DNA from: Dyella sp. AtDHG13 | Lineage (GTDB): Bacteria; Pseudomonadota; Gammaproteobacteria; Xanthomonadales; Rhodanobacteraceae | Direction: 5' to 3' | Length of the DNA: 64,000 nucleotides | Assembly (NCBI RefSeq): GCF_003201105.1 | Contig: NZ_QICJ01000006.1 | Location: forward strand, 62,001-126,000 | Shown: positions 25,716 to 34,575 of the stretch, piece after piece | How positions within the stretch are numbered: position 1 is the stretch's first letter | Layout: each line of letters opens with the position of its first letter | Notes under the pieces: model-generated | Database searches by the model: none | What the model was told of the DNA's origin: nothing | What the model saw: only the letters and a program-made list of their open reading frames with translations | Made by a program: the position numbers and the translations under genes

Positions 25716-26921
25716 ATGAAAAAGATGCGCGTGCTTGCATTGACGACGTCCTATCCGTTGCGACCCGAGAGTTCCGCCGGCATCTTCGTGCAAAGCCTTT
25801 ATCGGCAGCTGGCTGCTGTATGCACGATAGACGTGGTCTGTCCCGCCGATTCAAAGACGCTGAAAGCGACGTTTACTGATGACGTCGCGCCCGATATTCG
25901 CGTTCATGCCGTGCGTTATGCGCCCGGTGCATGGCGTACCCTCGCGCAGGGTGCCGGTGGCGTGATGACCGGACTGCAACGTGCGCCATGGCGTGCATGG
26001 TTGCTGCCATGCTTGTTGCTTGGATTGTTTTGGCGCTGCCTGCGGCTCGCGGGAGATGCGGACCTGATCCACGCCAACTGGTCCATATGCGGGGCCATGG
26101 CAGGCGTGGTCGGACGCTTGCGGGGAAAGCCTGTCGTCACGACATTGCGTGGCAGTGACGTGGCGCGCTCGACGCGTTCGCGGCTGGATCGAATGATCCT
26201 CGGGCGGGCGGTGCGCTACAGCAGCACCCTGATATGCGTGTCGGCACCGATGGCCGAGCGGCTGCGCGAACAATTCCCCAGCCGGGCTTCCGATATCCAC
26301 GCCTGTCTCAACGGGACCGATGAGGCATTCTTTCGGGTGGATAGAGCGATTTCAGGCGATGCCAGTTTGCGGGTGCTGGCGGTGGGCAACCTGATTCGGC
26401 TGAAAGGTTTCGACGTGTTGATCGAGGCCGTCGCGCGCGCGCGTCACCGCGAGCAGGTGCGGGTGACCATCGTCGGCAGCGGACCGGAACGGGAACCGTT
26501 GCTGGCCCTGGCGGCATCCCGTGGCGTGTCTTCCTGCTTTAACTTTGCCGGGGCCGTACCCGCAAGTGACATGCCCAAACGCATGTCGGAAGCGGACGTG
26601 TTTGTGCTTTCCAGCCGTTCGGAAGGTCGGCCCAATGTCGTGGTGGAGGCGCTGGCTAGTGGCTTGCCGGTTATCTCCACCGATCTGGACGGTGTGCAGG
26701 GAATGGTGGACAACGGCGACAACGGTTGGCTGGTCAACGTCGATGATCCCGTTGGCCTGGCCGCTGCACTGGATCATGCTGTGATTGATCGCGTTGAGCT
26801 TCAGCGTCGTGGCGAACGTGCACGGACGTTTGCCCGCGCTCATATCGGAACATGGTCGGATACCGCGCGCTGTTATGGAGCGCTGTTCAACGCGGTTTTG
26901 ACGGCAGACGAGAGGCAATAA
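25716..26921 (+). CDS. GT4-family glycosyltransferase
   Basis: A 401-residue GT-B enzyme of glycosyltransferase family 4. The N-terminal domain starts LALTTSYPLRPESSAGIFVQ; the C-terminal nucleotide-sugar-binding domain contains VGNLIRLKGFDVLIEAVA and FVLSSRSEGRPNVVVEALAS with the conserved EGxxNxxxEA glutamates. It acts in the cytoplasm, adding a sugar from a nucleotide donor to a growing lipid-linked glycan. It lies 21 bases after the GT2 gene and 5 bases before asnB, in the same transcription unit. Confidence 0.88.
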   Translation: MKKMRVLALTTSYPLRPESSAGIFVQSLYRQLAAVCTIDVVCPADSKTLKATFTDDVAPDIRVHAVRYAPGAWRTLAQGAGGVMTGLQRAPWRAWLLPCLLLGLFWRCLRLAGDADLIHANWSICGAMAGVVGRLRGKPVVTTLRGSDVARSTRSRLDRMILGRAVRYSSTLICVSAPMAERLREQFPSRASDIHACLNGTDEAFFRVDRAISGDASLRVLAVGNLIRLKGFDVLIEAVARARHREQVRVTIVGSGPEREPLLALAASRGVSSCFNFAGAVPASDMPKRMSEADVFVLSSRSEGRPNVVVEALASGLPVISTDLDGVQGMVDNGDNGWLVNVDDPVGLAAALDHAVIDRVELQRRGERARTFARAHIGTWSDTARCYGALFNAVLTADERQ

Positions 26922-26926
26922 CCTTC

Positions 26927-28768
26927 ATGTGTGGAATAGCCTTTCTTCGAGCCCCAACCGTATCGTCAGGCGAGCGTCGCGAGCGCATGGACGCAGCACT
27001 GCAACGGCTCAAGCACCGCGGCCCAGACGAAACCGGGTGTTTTGTCGGTGACGATTTCGTGGCCGGGCACACACGGTTGGCGATCATTGACCTCAAGGGC
27101 GGCCATCAACCCATGCACGATCCCGCTGGGCGCTGGGTGTTGGTGTTCAACGGGGAGATCTACAACTACCGGGAACTGCGCGCCCAGTTGCAGGGGCGGT
27201 GGGATTTTCGGGACGACAGCGACACTGAGGTGTTGCTGGCAGGCTTGATCATCGAAGGCGCAAGGTTTGTCGAGCGCCTGGATGGCATGTGGGCATTCGT
27301 GCTGCATGATCGCGCTTCCGGCGACATGCTGCTTTCGCGGGATCGCTTCGGCAAAAAGCCCCTGTATTATCGTCGCCACGGAGCGATATTCGCTTGCGCT
27401 TCCGAATTGCCCGCATTGGAAGTGCTGACACCGGATGTGGCCATTACCGAAGATGCCGCCGGCATCGCAGATTATTTTCGCTACGGCTATGCGCTGCCGG
27501 GAGCGACCTGCGTGTCCGGTGTAAGCGAAGTCCTGCCGGCGCATATGCTGCAATTGCGCGCAGACGGCTCCGCCGTTCAGGAACGCTATTGGTCGCCCTC
27601 GGTCGAGCCCTGGACGGGAAGCTTTGAAGAAGCCGCCGAGCAGGTTCGCGAGCTGTTGACGCAGGGCGTGCGCCGGCGCCAGCTGGCCTCTGACGTTGAG
27701 GTCGGCGCGTTTCTCTCCGGCGGCGTCGATTCGACCACCGTCTGCGCGCTCGCGCAGGAATCGGGTTTCGGCAAACTGCGAACATTCACCGCGGGCTTCG
27801 CAGAGCCGACCTACGACGAACGCGCGCCGGCTGCGCGGGCAGCTGCTGAGCTCGATACATTGCACACGGCGGAAGAGATCAAGCCGGACATGGCCGCGGC
27901 GCTCGCCACCGAGCTTCCGCGTCGCATGGGCCAGCCGTTCGGTGATTCTTCGCTGGTCCCTAGCGCACTGGTCGCTTCCGTGGCCGCACGGCACGTCAAG
28001 GTGGTGCTTAGCGGTGATGGCAGCGACGAAATCTTCGGTGGCTATGCGCGCTATATGGGTCGACTGCTTCGCCAGCGATACCATCGGCTGCCCGCCCCGT
28101 TGCGTTCGGTCGTCGAACGCGCCGTACTGGCCACGCCGGAACCTTATGCGCATCACAGTGGCAGCCTTCTGAAGCGTGCACATCTTTTCGTGCGCCTGGC
28201 ACGCGAGGACAGGGATACCTATATCGGCCCCCCGGCCATTCGCAAGGAAACGTTGGCGCAATTGGTACCCGGGCTGGGTGTGGGAAATCCGATGCCCGAT
28301 CGGCCATGGCCCGATGATCCGGCGGAATTGCGGCACATGCTGCTGATGGACTGTCTGGTCTATCTACCCCAGGACATCCTGCAAAAAGTCGACCGCGCGA
28401 CGATGATGTACTCGCTCGAAGCCCGCAGCCCCTTCCTGGACAAGGCGCTGTTTGAATTCGCGATTCGCCTGCCCTGGCAATGGCACTTCTCCGGAATGCA
28501 AGGCAAGCGCGTGTTGCGCGCTGCCATGCGCGGCCGCGTGCCAGACTTTATCTGGGCTCGCCGCAAGCAAGGATTTGCCTCGCCGGTCAGTCACTGGATG
28601 AGCGGCTGGCTGGGAGAAAACCTGCTGGCCATGACGGATTCGGACAATACCGGCGTTGTGGATGCAGCAGGTGTGCGCAAGCTTCTGAATGAGCATCGCG
28701 CTGGGCGCGCCGACCACTCCCAGCCCCTATGGCTGACTTACGCGTACCTTCGCTGGCGCATGGGCTGA
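26927..28768 (+). CDS. asnB: AsnB-type glutamine-dependent amidotransferase
   Basis: A 613-residue protein with an N-terminal class II glutaminase (Cys2 in MCGIAFLRAP, RGPDETG, HTRLAIIDLKGG, FNGEIYNY) and a C-terminal synthetase domain with the pyrophosphate loop FLSGGVDSTTV, plus SGDGSDEIFGGY. It would amidate a carboxylate with ATP and glutamine. In polysaccharide clusters such homologues often amidate uronic acids or act on unknown substrates, so asparagine synthesis is not certain here. The start MCGIA is set by the need for the N-terminal cysteine. GT4 genes flank it on both sides within 5 bases, indicating one operon. Confidence 0.9.
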   Translation: MCGIAFLRAPTVSSGERRERMDAALQRLKHRGPDETGCFVGDDFVAGHTRLAIIDLKGGHQPMHDPAGRWVLVFNGEIYNYRELRAQLQGRWDFRDDSDTEVLLAGLIIEGARFVERLDGMWAFVLHDRASGDMLLSRDRFGKKPLYYRRHGAIFACASELPALEVLTPDVAITEDAAGIADYFRYGYALPGATCVSGVSEVLPAHMLQLRADGSAVQERYWSPSVEPWTGSFEEAAEQVRELLTQGVRRRQLASDVEVGAFLSGGVDSTTVCALAQESGFGKLRTFTAGFAEPTYDERAPAARAAAELDTLHTAEEIKPDMAAALATELPRRMGQPFGDSSLVPSALVASVAARHVKVVLSGDGSDEIFGGYARYMGRLLRQRYHRLPAPLRSVVERAVLATPEPYAHHSGSLLKRAHLFVRLAREDRDTYIGPPAIRKETLAQLVPGLGVGNPMPDRPWPDDPAELRHMLLMDCLVYLPQDILQKVDRATMMYSLEARSPFLDKALFEFAIRLPWQWHFSGMQGKRVLRAAMRGRVPDFIWARRKQGFASPVSHWMSGWLGENLLAMTDSDNTGVVDAAGVRKLLNEHRAGRADHSQPLWLTYAYLRWRMG

Positions 28769-28772
28769 CCGG

Positions 28773-29879
28773 ATGGCCACGCGCGCTGATCGCATCCTGC
28801 TGGTCTTGCCGAGCCTCGAACGAGGGGGCGGCGAGCGTGTACTTCTGCAATTAGCCGGGGCATTTCAGGCTGCTGGGCGTGAAGTGCATGTAGCGGCCTT
28901 GTTAGGCGGTGGTCCGCTGCGCTCCGCCGTTCCAGGTTCGGTAAAGTTGCATGAGCTGGTCGATGTTAGCGAGGCGCCTAAGAGCCTTGCGCTGGCGCGG
29001 AAAGCTTTCCCGAGGTTGGCGTCCCTCATCCGTGTGATCAAGCCGCAAGCCGTGTTGAGCACGATGACAGGCACAAATCTGTTGGTTGCGTTGACGCTCA
29101 TGCGAGCGCGAGTTCGTGCACGGCTTATATTGCGAGAAGCCTCCAGTCTCGCCAACACCAGAAGTTCAATGAAGCGACAAGCGATGCGCTGGCTCTACAG
29201 GCGTGCTTACGGGGTGGTCGCCGTGTCGGCCGGGGTGGCGCAAGACCTACGAGGGATTGGCCTTGCAAGCGAACGCATCCACATCATACGCAATCCAGTT
29301 GATGTTGAGCGGCTGCGCCACCTTGCAAAGACTGGTTTGGTGCCAGCGGTCCAGCGTCGAACGCCATATATTGTTTCGCTAGGGCGCTTGACCGAGGCGA
29401 AAGATTTTCCAACCTTGTTGCGAGCTTATGCACTCAGTGCGTTGATGGAGAGTCACTGCCTAGTCATCGTCGGGGCCGGTGAACAGCGTTTGAGCCTGGA
29501 AGCCCTGATTGATGATTTGGGGCTAGGGGATCGCGTCCTGCTCACGGGTGCTCTCGATAATCCTTATCGTGTGCTTGCAGAAGCTAAGCTGCACGTTCTC
29601 TCTTCTCGCTGGGAGGGATGCCCGAATGTTCTACTGGAGGCGCTGGCATTGGGGGTTCCAGTGGTATGCACGGATTGCGCACATGGTCCACGTGAAATAC
29701 TTGATGGTGGACGTTACGGCAGGCTTGTGCCAGTGGGGGACGCGGGCGCGCTAGCAGGCGCGATGGATGCGGAATTGGAGCGGCCGTCTTCCCCGGGTGA
29801 TGCGGTGATCGCCGCCCACAGTTCACCGATGATCGCCTCGCGCTACCTCGATTTACTTGATGGGAAACTGGAGGATTGA
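28773..29879 (+). CDS. GT4-family glycosyltransferase
   Basis: A 368-residue GT-B enzyme. It begins ILLVLPSLERGGGERVLLQL, the motif of GT4 enzymes such as AmsD/PglA types. The C-terminal half has YIVSLGRLTEAKDFPTLLRA and HVLSSRWEGCPNVLLEALAL. It follows asnB by 4 bases. Codon use shifts here towards more A and T than in the housekeeping genes. The acceptor is unknown; a second or third sugar of the same lipid-linked glycan is the likely product. Confidence 0.88.
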   Translation: MATRADRILLVLPSLERGGGERVLLQLAGAFQAAGREVHVAALLGGGPLRSAVPGSVKLHELVDVSEAPKSLALARKAFPRLASLIRVIKPQAVLSTMTGTNLLVALTLMRARVRARLILREASSLANTRSSMKRQAMRWLYRRAYGVVAVSAGVAQDLRGIGLASERIHIIRNPVDVERLRHLAKTGLVPAVQRRTPYIVSLGRLTEAKDFPTLLRAYALSALMESHCLVIVGAGEQRLSLEALIDDLGLGDRVLLTGALDNPYRVLAEAKLHVLSSRWEGCPNVLLEALALGVPVVCTDCAHGPREILDGGRYGRLVPVGDAGALAGAMDAELERPSSPGDAVIAAHSSPMIASRYLDLLDGKLED

Positions 29880-29883
29880 AGTC

Positions 29884-30777
29884 GTGAATCGGCCGTGGCG
29901 AGTAGTGCGAAACGTCGCGTACTTTGCGCTTGTGGTCGTTGCGATAGTGTTGGTCGTCCACTGGTGGCCAGAGCTTGCAGCGATCTGGCGCAAACAGGCC
30001 CTTACTTTTGTGGGCGCCATCGTGATCATGATGTGCGGCACGCTGGTGCAGACACGCAACTTTTTGGTGTTTCTTAACGTGGGGCATTCGGTGCGATTTT
30101 GGCGTTTCGCGCAGGTCTGGGCCTTGAGCTCACTTGCGAATTACGTGGCCCCATTGCAGCCTGGCATTGCAGTACGAGTCGCTTGGCTGGCGCGTTGTGG
30201 CGTGAACGTGTCGGAAGGGCTGCTGGCGACTTGGCGCCAGCTGGTTGCCAGCGTCTGGATTTCGTTGGTCGGATTGGCTGTCGGACTATTACTAACAGGC
30301 GACTCGCGCGGCCGCTGGCCGGCCCTATTTCTTGGGGTGGCTTGGGTGGCGATATATTTGCTGCGTAGCTTATGTCTACGGTTATTGGATCGATGGACAC
30401 GTCCCGCATGGTTGGCGCACCGAAAGCAATTATTGCAGCGTGCCGCGACTGGCATTGTATCGAGTGGCTTGGCGGGGGTCGTCACGCAATATGTGTTAGG
30501 TACACTGGTACTGTATTGGGTCTATGGCCGATTCGGTGCCGACATTGGTATAGGGCAAGCGCTTGTGCTGACCTGCCTAGTGTACGTCTCGTCAATGATC
30601 TCCGTGTTACCGGGAAACCTTGGAGTGGTGGAGGCGATCTACATGTTCGGTGGACATGGATTCGGCCTTAGTGTGGCCGAGACGGGCGCGCTTGCACTGC
30701 TTTTACGGGTCTCAAACGTCGCCAGTAGCGTGCTGCTCGCTCTTTGCGGAGTAGTCAAGCCAAGTCGGGAAGGCTAG
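29884..30777 (+). CDS. Flippase-like membrane protein (UPF0104, lysylphosphatidylglycerol synthase TM family)
   Basis: A 297-residue integral membrane protein with about eight hydrophobic segments. The features of the AglD/MprF-type family are visible: NYVAPLQPGIAVRVAWLAR near the first third and SMISVLPGNLGVVEAIYM near the end. Members are thought to move lipid-linked substrates or to accompany glycosyltransferases. The GTG at 29884 was chosen because GGAGG lies 9 bases upstream; the ATG at 29860 overlaps the previous gene and lacks a site. It ends the plus-strand operon and converges with the methyltransferase gene 7 bases away. Confidence 0.82.
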   Translation: MNRPWRVVRNVAYFALVVVAIVLVVHWWPELAAIWRKQALTFVGAIVIMMCGTLVQTRNFLVFLNVGHSVRFWRFAQVWALSSLANYVAPLQPGIAVRVAWLARCGVNVSEGLLATWRQLVASVWISLVGLAVGLLLTGDSRGRWPALFLGVAWVAIYLLRSLCLRLLDRWTRPAWLAHRKQLLQRAATGIVSSGLAGVVTQYVLGTLVLYWVYGRFGADIGIGQALVLTCLVYVSSMISVLPGNLGVVEAIYMFGGHGFGLSVAETGALALLLRVSNVASSVLLALCGVVKPSREG

Positions 30778-30784
30778 GGACAAG

Positions 30785-31549
30785 TCAAACCTTGGTGATA
30801 ACACCCTGCCCAGTAGCCAGATGCAAGATGCTGATGCCCTGTGTGGCTGCCAACTCTTCGGCAGCGCGAGTGGCGCCCGGGCAGGTTTTGAACCCATAGT
30901 CATCCATCACGATCACGCCTCCCTTTACAAGGCGAGGGTAAAAAAATTCAAGGCTGTCGCGTGTTGGTTGATAAAGATCCACATCGATGTGCACGACACG
31001 GAATTGACGATTCGCAACCTCGTGGAACCGGTCAGGGATCCACCCGGGCAGCACCACAATTGAATCACCGTAGGGAGCAAGGTTGTTTCGTAGCACCGCC
31101 TCACTCGTACACAAATCTCCGGCAGTCCATGGCATGACGTCTGCGTCGATGTCTTTGTCGGTTGCGTCGGGATCGGATAGTCCTTCGAACGAGTCGAAAA
31201 GATAAAGCTTCCCGTGGGTCGAAGCCTGGGCAGTAAAGAAGGCGGAAGTGCCAACATAGCAACCACATTCGGCCAGATCGCCTGGTAACGCATTGCTAAG
31301 CTTCACGTATTCACGAAGCGTCCACTTTCTATCTTGCGAGTAAGGATTGCCGGGCGACATGCGATTGAAGTCGTCCAGGAACTGCTTATCCTCCCGCCAA
31401 AGCTTATAGTCATCGCTGATTGGGAAATCTCCGAATGCAGCGGCCGCGACACGCGCCAATTCTTGGCGTACACGTCTGCGCTGAGCTGGGTTGCCCGTAA
31501 TGAACCATTTTACGGCTCTGCCAAGGCGGCTAGGGGTGATCATCGCCAT
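30785..31549 (-). CDS. TylF/MycF-type sugar O-methyltransferase
   Basis: A 254-residue SAM-dependent methyltransferase of the macrocin O-methyltransferase family. It has the SAM-binding ALPGDLAECGCYVGTSAFF, LYLFDSFEGLSDPD, and the metal-binding region VHIDVDLYQPTRDSLEFFYP then GGVIVMDDYG. Enzymes of this type methylate sugar hydroxyls, often capping a glycan. Two adjacent ATGs (31549 and 31543) are possible starts; the first was taken. It is the last gene of the minus-strand series that begins at the pilins, so it may decorate the pilin glycan. Confidence 0.85.
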   Translation of the reverse strand: MAMITPSRLGRAVKWFITGNPAQRRRVRQELARVAAAAFGDFPISDDYKLWREDKQFLDDFNRMSPGNPYSQDRKWTLREYVKLSNALPGDLAECGCYVGTSAFFTAQASTHGKLYLFDSFEGLSDPDATDKDIDADVMPWTAGDLCTSEAVLRNNLAPYGDSIVVLPGWIPDRFHEVANRQFRVVHIDVDLYQPTRDSLEFFYPRLVKGGVIVMDDYGFKTCPGATRAAEELAATQGISILHLATGQGVITKV

Positions 31550-31625
31550 TAGTAGTTCCGGCTCTCGGATAATGTTTTGTTGGTGGAGGAAGGGCGCGTT
31601 GCCACTGCGGGATCTTTCATCGGTG

Positions 31626-32417
31626 TCAACCGCGCCGCTTGAACACGAATTCATTGCAGCCAAGTCCGTGGGTGAGGACGTGTCGCTGCAATTCAAAACC
31701 CTTTGTGGACAACCTGTTCACGACGTCCTCTGGTTTGGCGACTTCGAACGGGTATCCGCCCAGCCAGTCGCTCCAGTCATGTGTGATTGACATGCCACGC
31801 CTGCGTGGATAGTTGCGGATATGGTTGCCCGGAAGTTCTCCTTGGCGAATGTCCAGCGCCAGCGTGTAAAACCCGAACAGCGGAAAGAAGGTTGCCTTTA
31901 CCAGCCATCGTCCAAGGGTGCTGCTGCAGTAGAAACGCTTGATACCACGCCAGATCCGGGAGCGCATGCCCTGGTCATTATAAAGCGCAATCAACAGTAT
32001 TCCGTTGGGAGTCACCCCTTGCTGTGCGAGGTCAACTGCTGTCCACATGGCGCCGGTGTGGTGCAGTACACCCCACGAATAGACTAGATCGAATGTTCCC
32101 AGCGATTCCATGAATGCCGGATCGAGCACAGAGCCTCGCATCACAGTCCAACGTTTGTCATCCGCGCCGTAAAGTTGATGCAGTTCCTGGGTGCAGCTTA
32201 CAGAGTCAGAATCGTAATCGAAGGAGACTACTTCCGCGCCGAGCTGATACATGGCCAGGCTGGATAAACCACTTCCAGAGCCAATATCCAGCACGCGCCA
32301 GTCCTGCAGATTCTCTCGGTCCAGTAATTTACTGATGGCGACGCGTGATTGATCGATCCTGTGGTCATCCAGCAAGGACAGGAAGGAGCGCCAGTTTTTT
32401 CCGAAGGCGAAGCGCAT
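31626..32417 (-). CDS. Class I SAM-dependent methyltransferase
   Basis: A 263-residue protein with a Rossmann-type methyltransferase fold: motif I VLDIGSGSGLSSLAM, an acidic residue at the end of strand 2 (VVSFDYDSDSV), and FDLVYSWGVLHHTGAMW in the motif IV region. The C-terminal part (GYPFEVAKPEDVVNRL, GLGCNEFVFKRRG) matches the group often found in O-antigen and surface-glycan loci. The substrate is unknown. It lies 75 bases after the GT-C gene on the same strand. Confidence 0.83.
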   Translation of the reverse strand: MRFAFGKNWRSFLSLLDDHRIDQSRVAISKLLDRENLQDWRVLDIGSGSGLSSLAMYQLGAEVVSFDYDSDSVSCTQELHQLYGADDKRWTVMRGSVLDPAFMESLGTFDLVYSWGVLHHTGAMWTAVDLAQQGVTPNGILLIALYNDQGMRSRIWRGIKRFYCSSTLGRWLVKATFFPLFGFYTLALDIRQGELPGNHIRNYPRRRGMSITHDWSDWLGGYPFEVAKPEDVVNRLSTKGFELQRHVLTHGLGCNEFVFKRRG

Positions 32418-32492
32418 GAATCGTATTCTTCCGAAAGGTGCCGTAATGCTTGTTATGACCGGTGTCTATGCTTCTGCCTGCGTTCACGAGCG

Positions 32493-34517
32493 CTATCGCA
32501 GTCCGTCGGCTGACGTCGGCGACGCAGGTTTGCTGAGAAGCGTTTCCAAAGATTGAATGGTGGTGTCCAACCTTCCGCCGAAATTCATGGTTTGCAGTTG
32601 CGCCAGGGCCTTGCGTGCTCTTTCGTTCTCTCTACTAGCTGCCAGCATGCGCACCAGTGTGACGCGGTAGCTTGGCTCATTGGGCGAAGAGTTCACCGCG
32701 CCTTCGATCATGCGAAGCCCAAGCGCATGATTGTCTAGCACGTTCCAAGCGTAGTTGCCGTACGTGGCCTGCAGCCGGGCGCTGGGATTGGGATGAGACA
32801 GTGCTGCCTCGAACGCCTGTGTCATCCGGTCACAGGGAAGAGGGCAGGAACCGTCCCGAGCACAGTCGACTAGCGCGGCGAGCGAGCTTTCGTCCTGCAC
32901 GCCCGATTTTCGGGCGTGGAGTTTTGCGATCATACTATCCCACCAATCTGCCTTGAGAGGCAGACCCATACGTGAATTCATGAAGATCAGCGCCTGCTGG
33001 GGCAGGATTGAGGATTCGGGGAGATTCGCCGCTTTTTCCAGCGGGGCGTAAGCCAATCTCGTATAAGGCGATGCTGGGTCGTAATGAGAATAGATAATGT
33101 AAGTGCGCCCTAACTCGTACTGAGCACGTGGTGAGCCAGGCGCTCGCTCTGCAAGTTCTTGCGCAAGGCGTAAGGGGTCACCCCAGACATGGGCGGTGAG
33201 AGCCGTGAGAGCTGCCCACCAGAGTATCAAAATGGCCAATATCCCGCGGCGTATCCACAATCGGGCTATCGAGTAGCTGTCCGCCTTGGCAAGCCAGGGC
33301 ACAACGGTCAGCAACACACCGAAACTGGCGAAATAGTTGCGATGTTCGTACACCAGTTCCAATTGCAGGATCGTGCCGGTTAATAGTTGGCATCCGAGGA
33401 ATAAGGCAATACCAAGAGCTGCTATTGATTCCCGCTTCCGCAACCAGAAAACCATCACGGCCAGCGTGGCCAAAGAGAGCATGCTGGTCAGCGTGGTCCA
33501 AGGCGAAAGCGGTCCGGTCGAAATGTGAAAATCATCATGGTAGAACGAGAGAGCATGCGATGTGGGCAGCAACGTCCATACGAGGTAGTCGCAAACGACC
33601 CGTGCCTCGCTGAGCAGTCGCTGGCCGAGCGTGAAATCGCGCGTAGCCCAGTTGGCTGGATTCAGAACTTGTGGAATTTGCCAAGCTAGCCCAGCGATCA
33701 TGGGGATAATCAGCACCAGCAAAAACAGGCCGATGATGTATCGACTTCGCGTCACATGGCCATCAGTACATGCTTGGCGCTGGCGCCGAAAATCGAACAT
33801 GATCCATTCAATAAGGAAAGCATAAAGCGGCAACATTACCGCCGTTTCCTTGGCGAGCAGACCAATAGTTGTGAGGATGGTCAGGCTTGCAGCACAAAGC
33901 CAGAAACCTCCCCAACCGGAATATCTCTCATTGCCCGGAATGGTACGGGCCTGCATCCATTGACGCCCTGCCACGTAACCTGTCAGCCCCAGAAGTACAA
34001 ACAGGTTGGCTATGCTCTCCTCGCGCTGGACCACGTACAGCACGCCGGTGAGGTTGATGGGCAGCAGCATCCACCCGGTGGCGATCAAAGCTGCAACGAT
34101 GGAAATAGAAGAAGCTTCCAACCCATTGCTCGGATGGTTGCTGGGAGCGGATGAAGCCGTTCCTGCTATGGCGAGCAGGCGGCGAGTGAGCACGAATACC
34201 AGAATGCCATTCAACAAGTGAATGATGAGGTTGAATAGCTTCCAGCCGAACGGATTTAAGCCTCCCGCCAGATAGTTCGCAGCAAAGCTCAGCGAAGCCA
34301 GCGGCCGCTTGAAATCGCTGGCCGGCGAGGACAGCGCGGCACGTACCAATGCCGGTACGCTTAATTCGCGCGGTTGCACTCCAGGGTTGTCCACGATGTT
34401 GGGGTTATCGTCGAAGAGCCAGTAGCCCTGTAGGCCAGGCCAATAGACCGCTGTGACGATAAGCAGCGAGATGGGCATGAGCCATCGCGCAGCAGGTATT
34501 TTCCAGGCGGAATTCAT
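32493..34517 (-). CDS. TMTC-like GT-C glycosyltransferase with TPR tail (paralogue 1)
   Basis: A 674-residue membrane protein with about ten hydrophobic segments followed by a soluble C-terminal region (about 430-670) of TPR-like repeats. The first loop has the acidic pair in GYWLFDDNPNI, typical of GT-C active sites. Other features shared with its neighbour are FKRPLASLSFAANY, LPINLTGVLYVVQREE, LLAKETAVMLPLYA, RDFTLGQRLLSE and YEHRNYF. The layout, and the VVQR and KE motifs, recall eukaryotic TMTC O-mannosyltransferases. Proposed role: transfer of a sugar from a polyprenyl-phosphate donor to a periplasmic protein. The nearby pilins are the obvious candidates, but that is inference. Confidence 0.78.
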   Translation of the reverse strand: MNSAWKIPAARWLMPISLLIVTAVYWPGLQGYWLFDDNPNIVDNPGVQPRELSVPALVRAALSSPASDFKRPLASLSFAANYLAGGLNPFGWKLFNLIIHLLNGILVFVLTRRLLAIAGTASSAPSNHPSNGLEASSISIVAALIATGWMLLPINLTGVLYVVQREESIANLFVLLGLTGYVAGRQWMQARTIPGNERYSGWGGFWLCAASLTILTTIGLLAKETAVMLPLYAFLIEWIMFDFRRQRQACTDGHVTRSRYIIGLFLLVLIIPMIAGLAWQIPQVLNPANWATRDFTLGQRLLSEARVVCDYLVWTLLPTSHALSFYHDDFHISTGPLSPWTTLTSMLSLATLAVMVFWLRKRESIAALGIALFLGCQLLTGTILQLELVYEHRNYFASFGVLLTVVPWLAKADSYSIARLWIRRGILAILILWWAALTALTAHVWGDPLRLAQELAERAPGSPRAQYELGRTYIIYSHYDPASPYTRLAYAPLEKAANLPESSILPQQALIFMNSRMGLPLKADWWDSMIAKLHARKSGVQDESSLAALVDCARDGSCPLPCDRMTQAFEAALSHPNPSARLQATYGNYAWNVLDNHALGLRMIEGAVNSSPNEPSYRVTLVRMLAASRENERARKALAQLQTMNFGGRLDTTIQSLETLLSKPASPTSADGLR

Positions 34518-34575
34518 TTCATAGACGTTGAGAGAGTTGGGCGATTATTGTGCCGTATGGGGCGCCATGGTTAGG

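Noticed and set aside
25716-29879. The GT4-AsnB-GT4 block as an antiviral defence or toxin system
   Set aside because: All members have clear carbohydrate-pathway motifs, and no nuclease, reverse transcriptase or toxin domain was seen.
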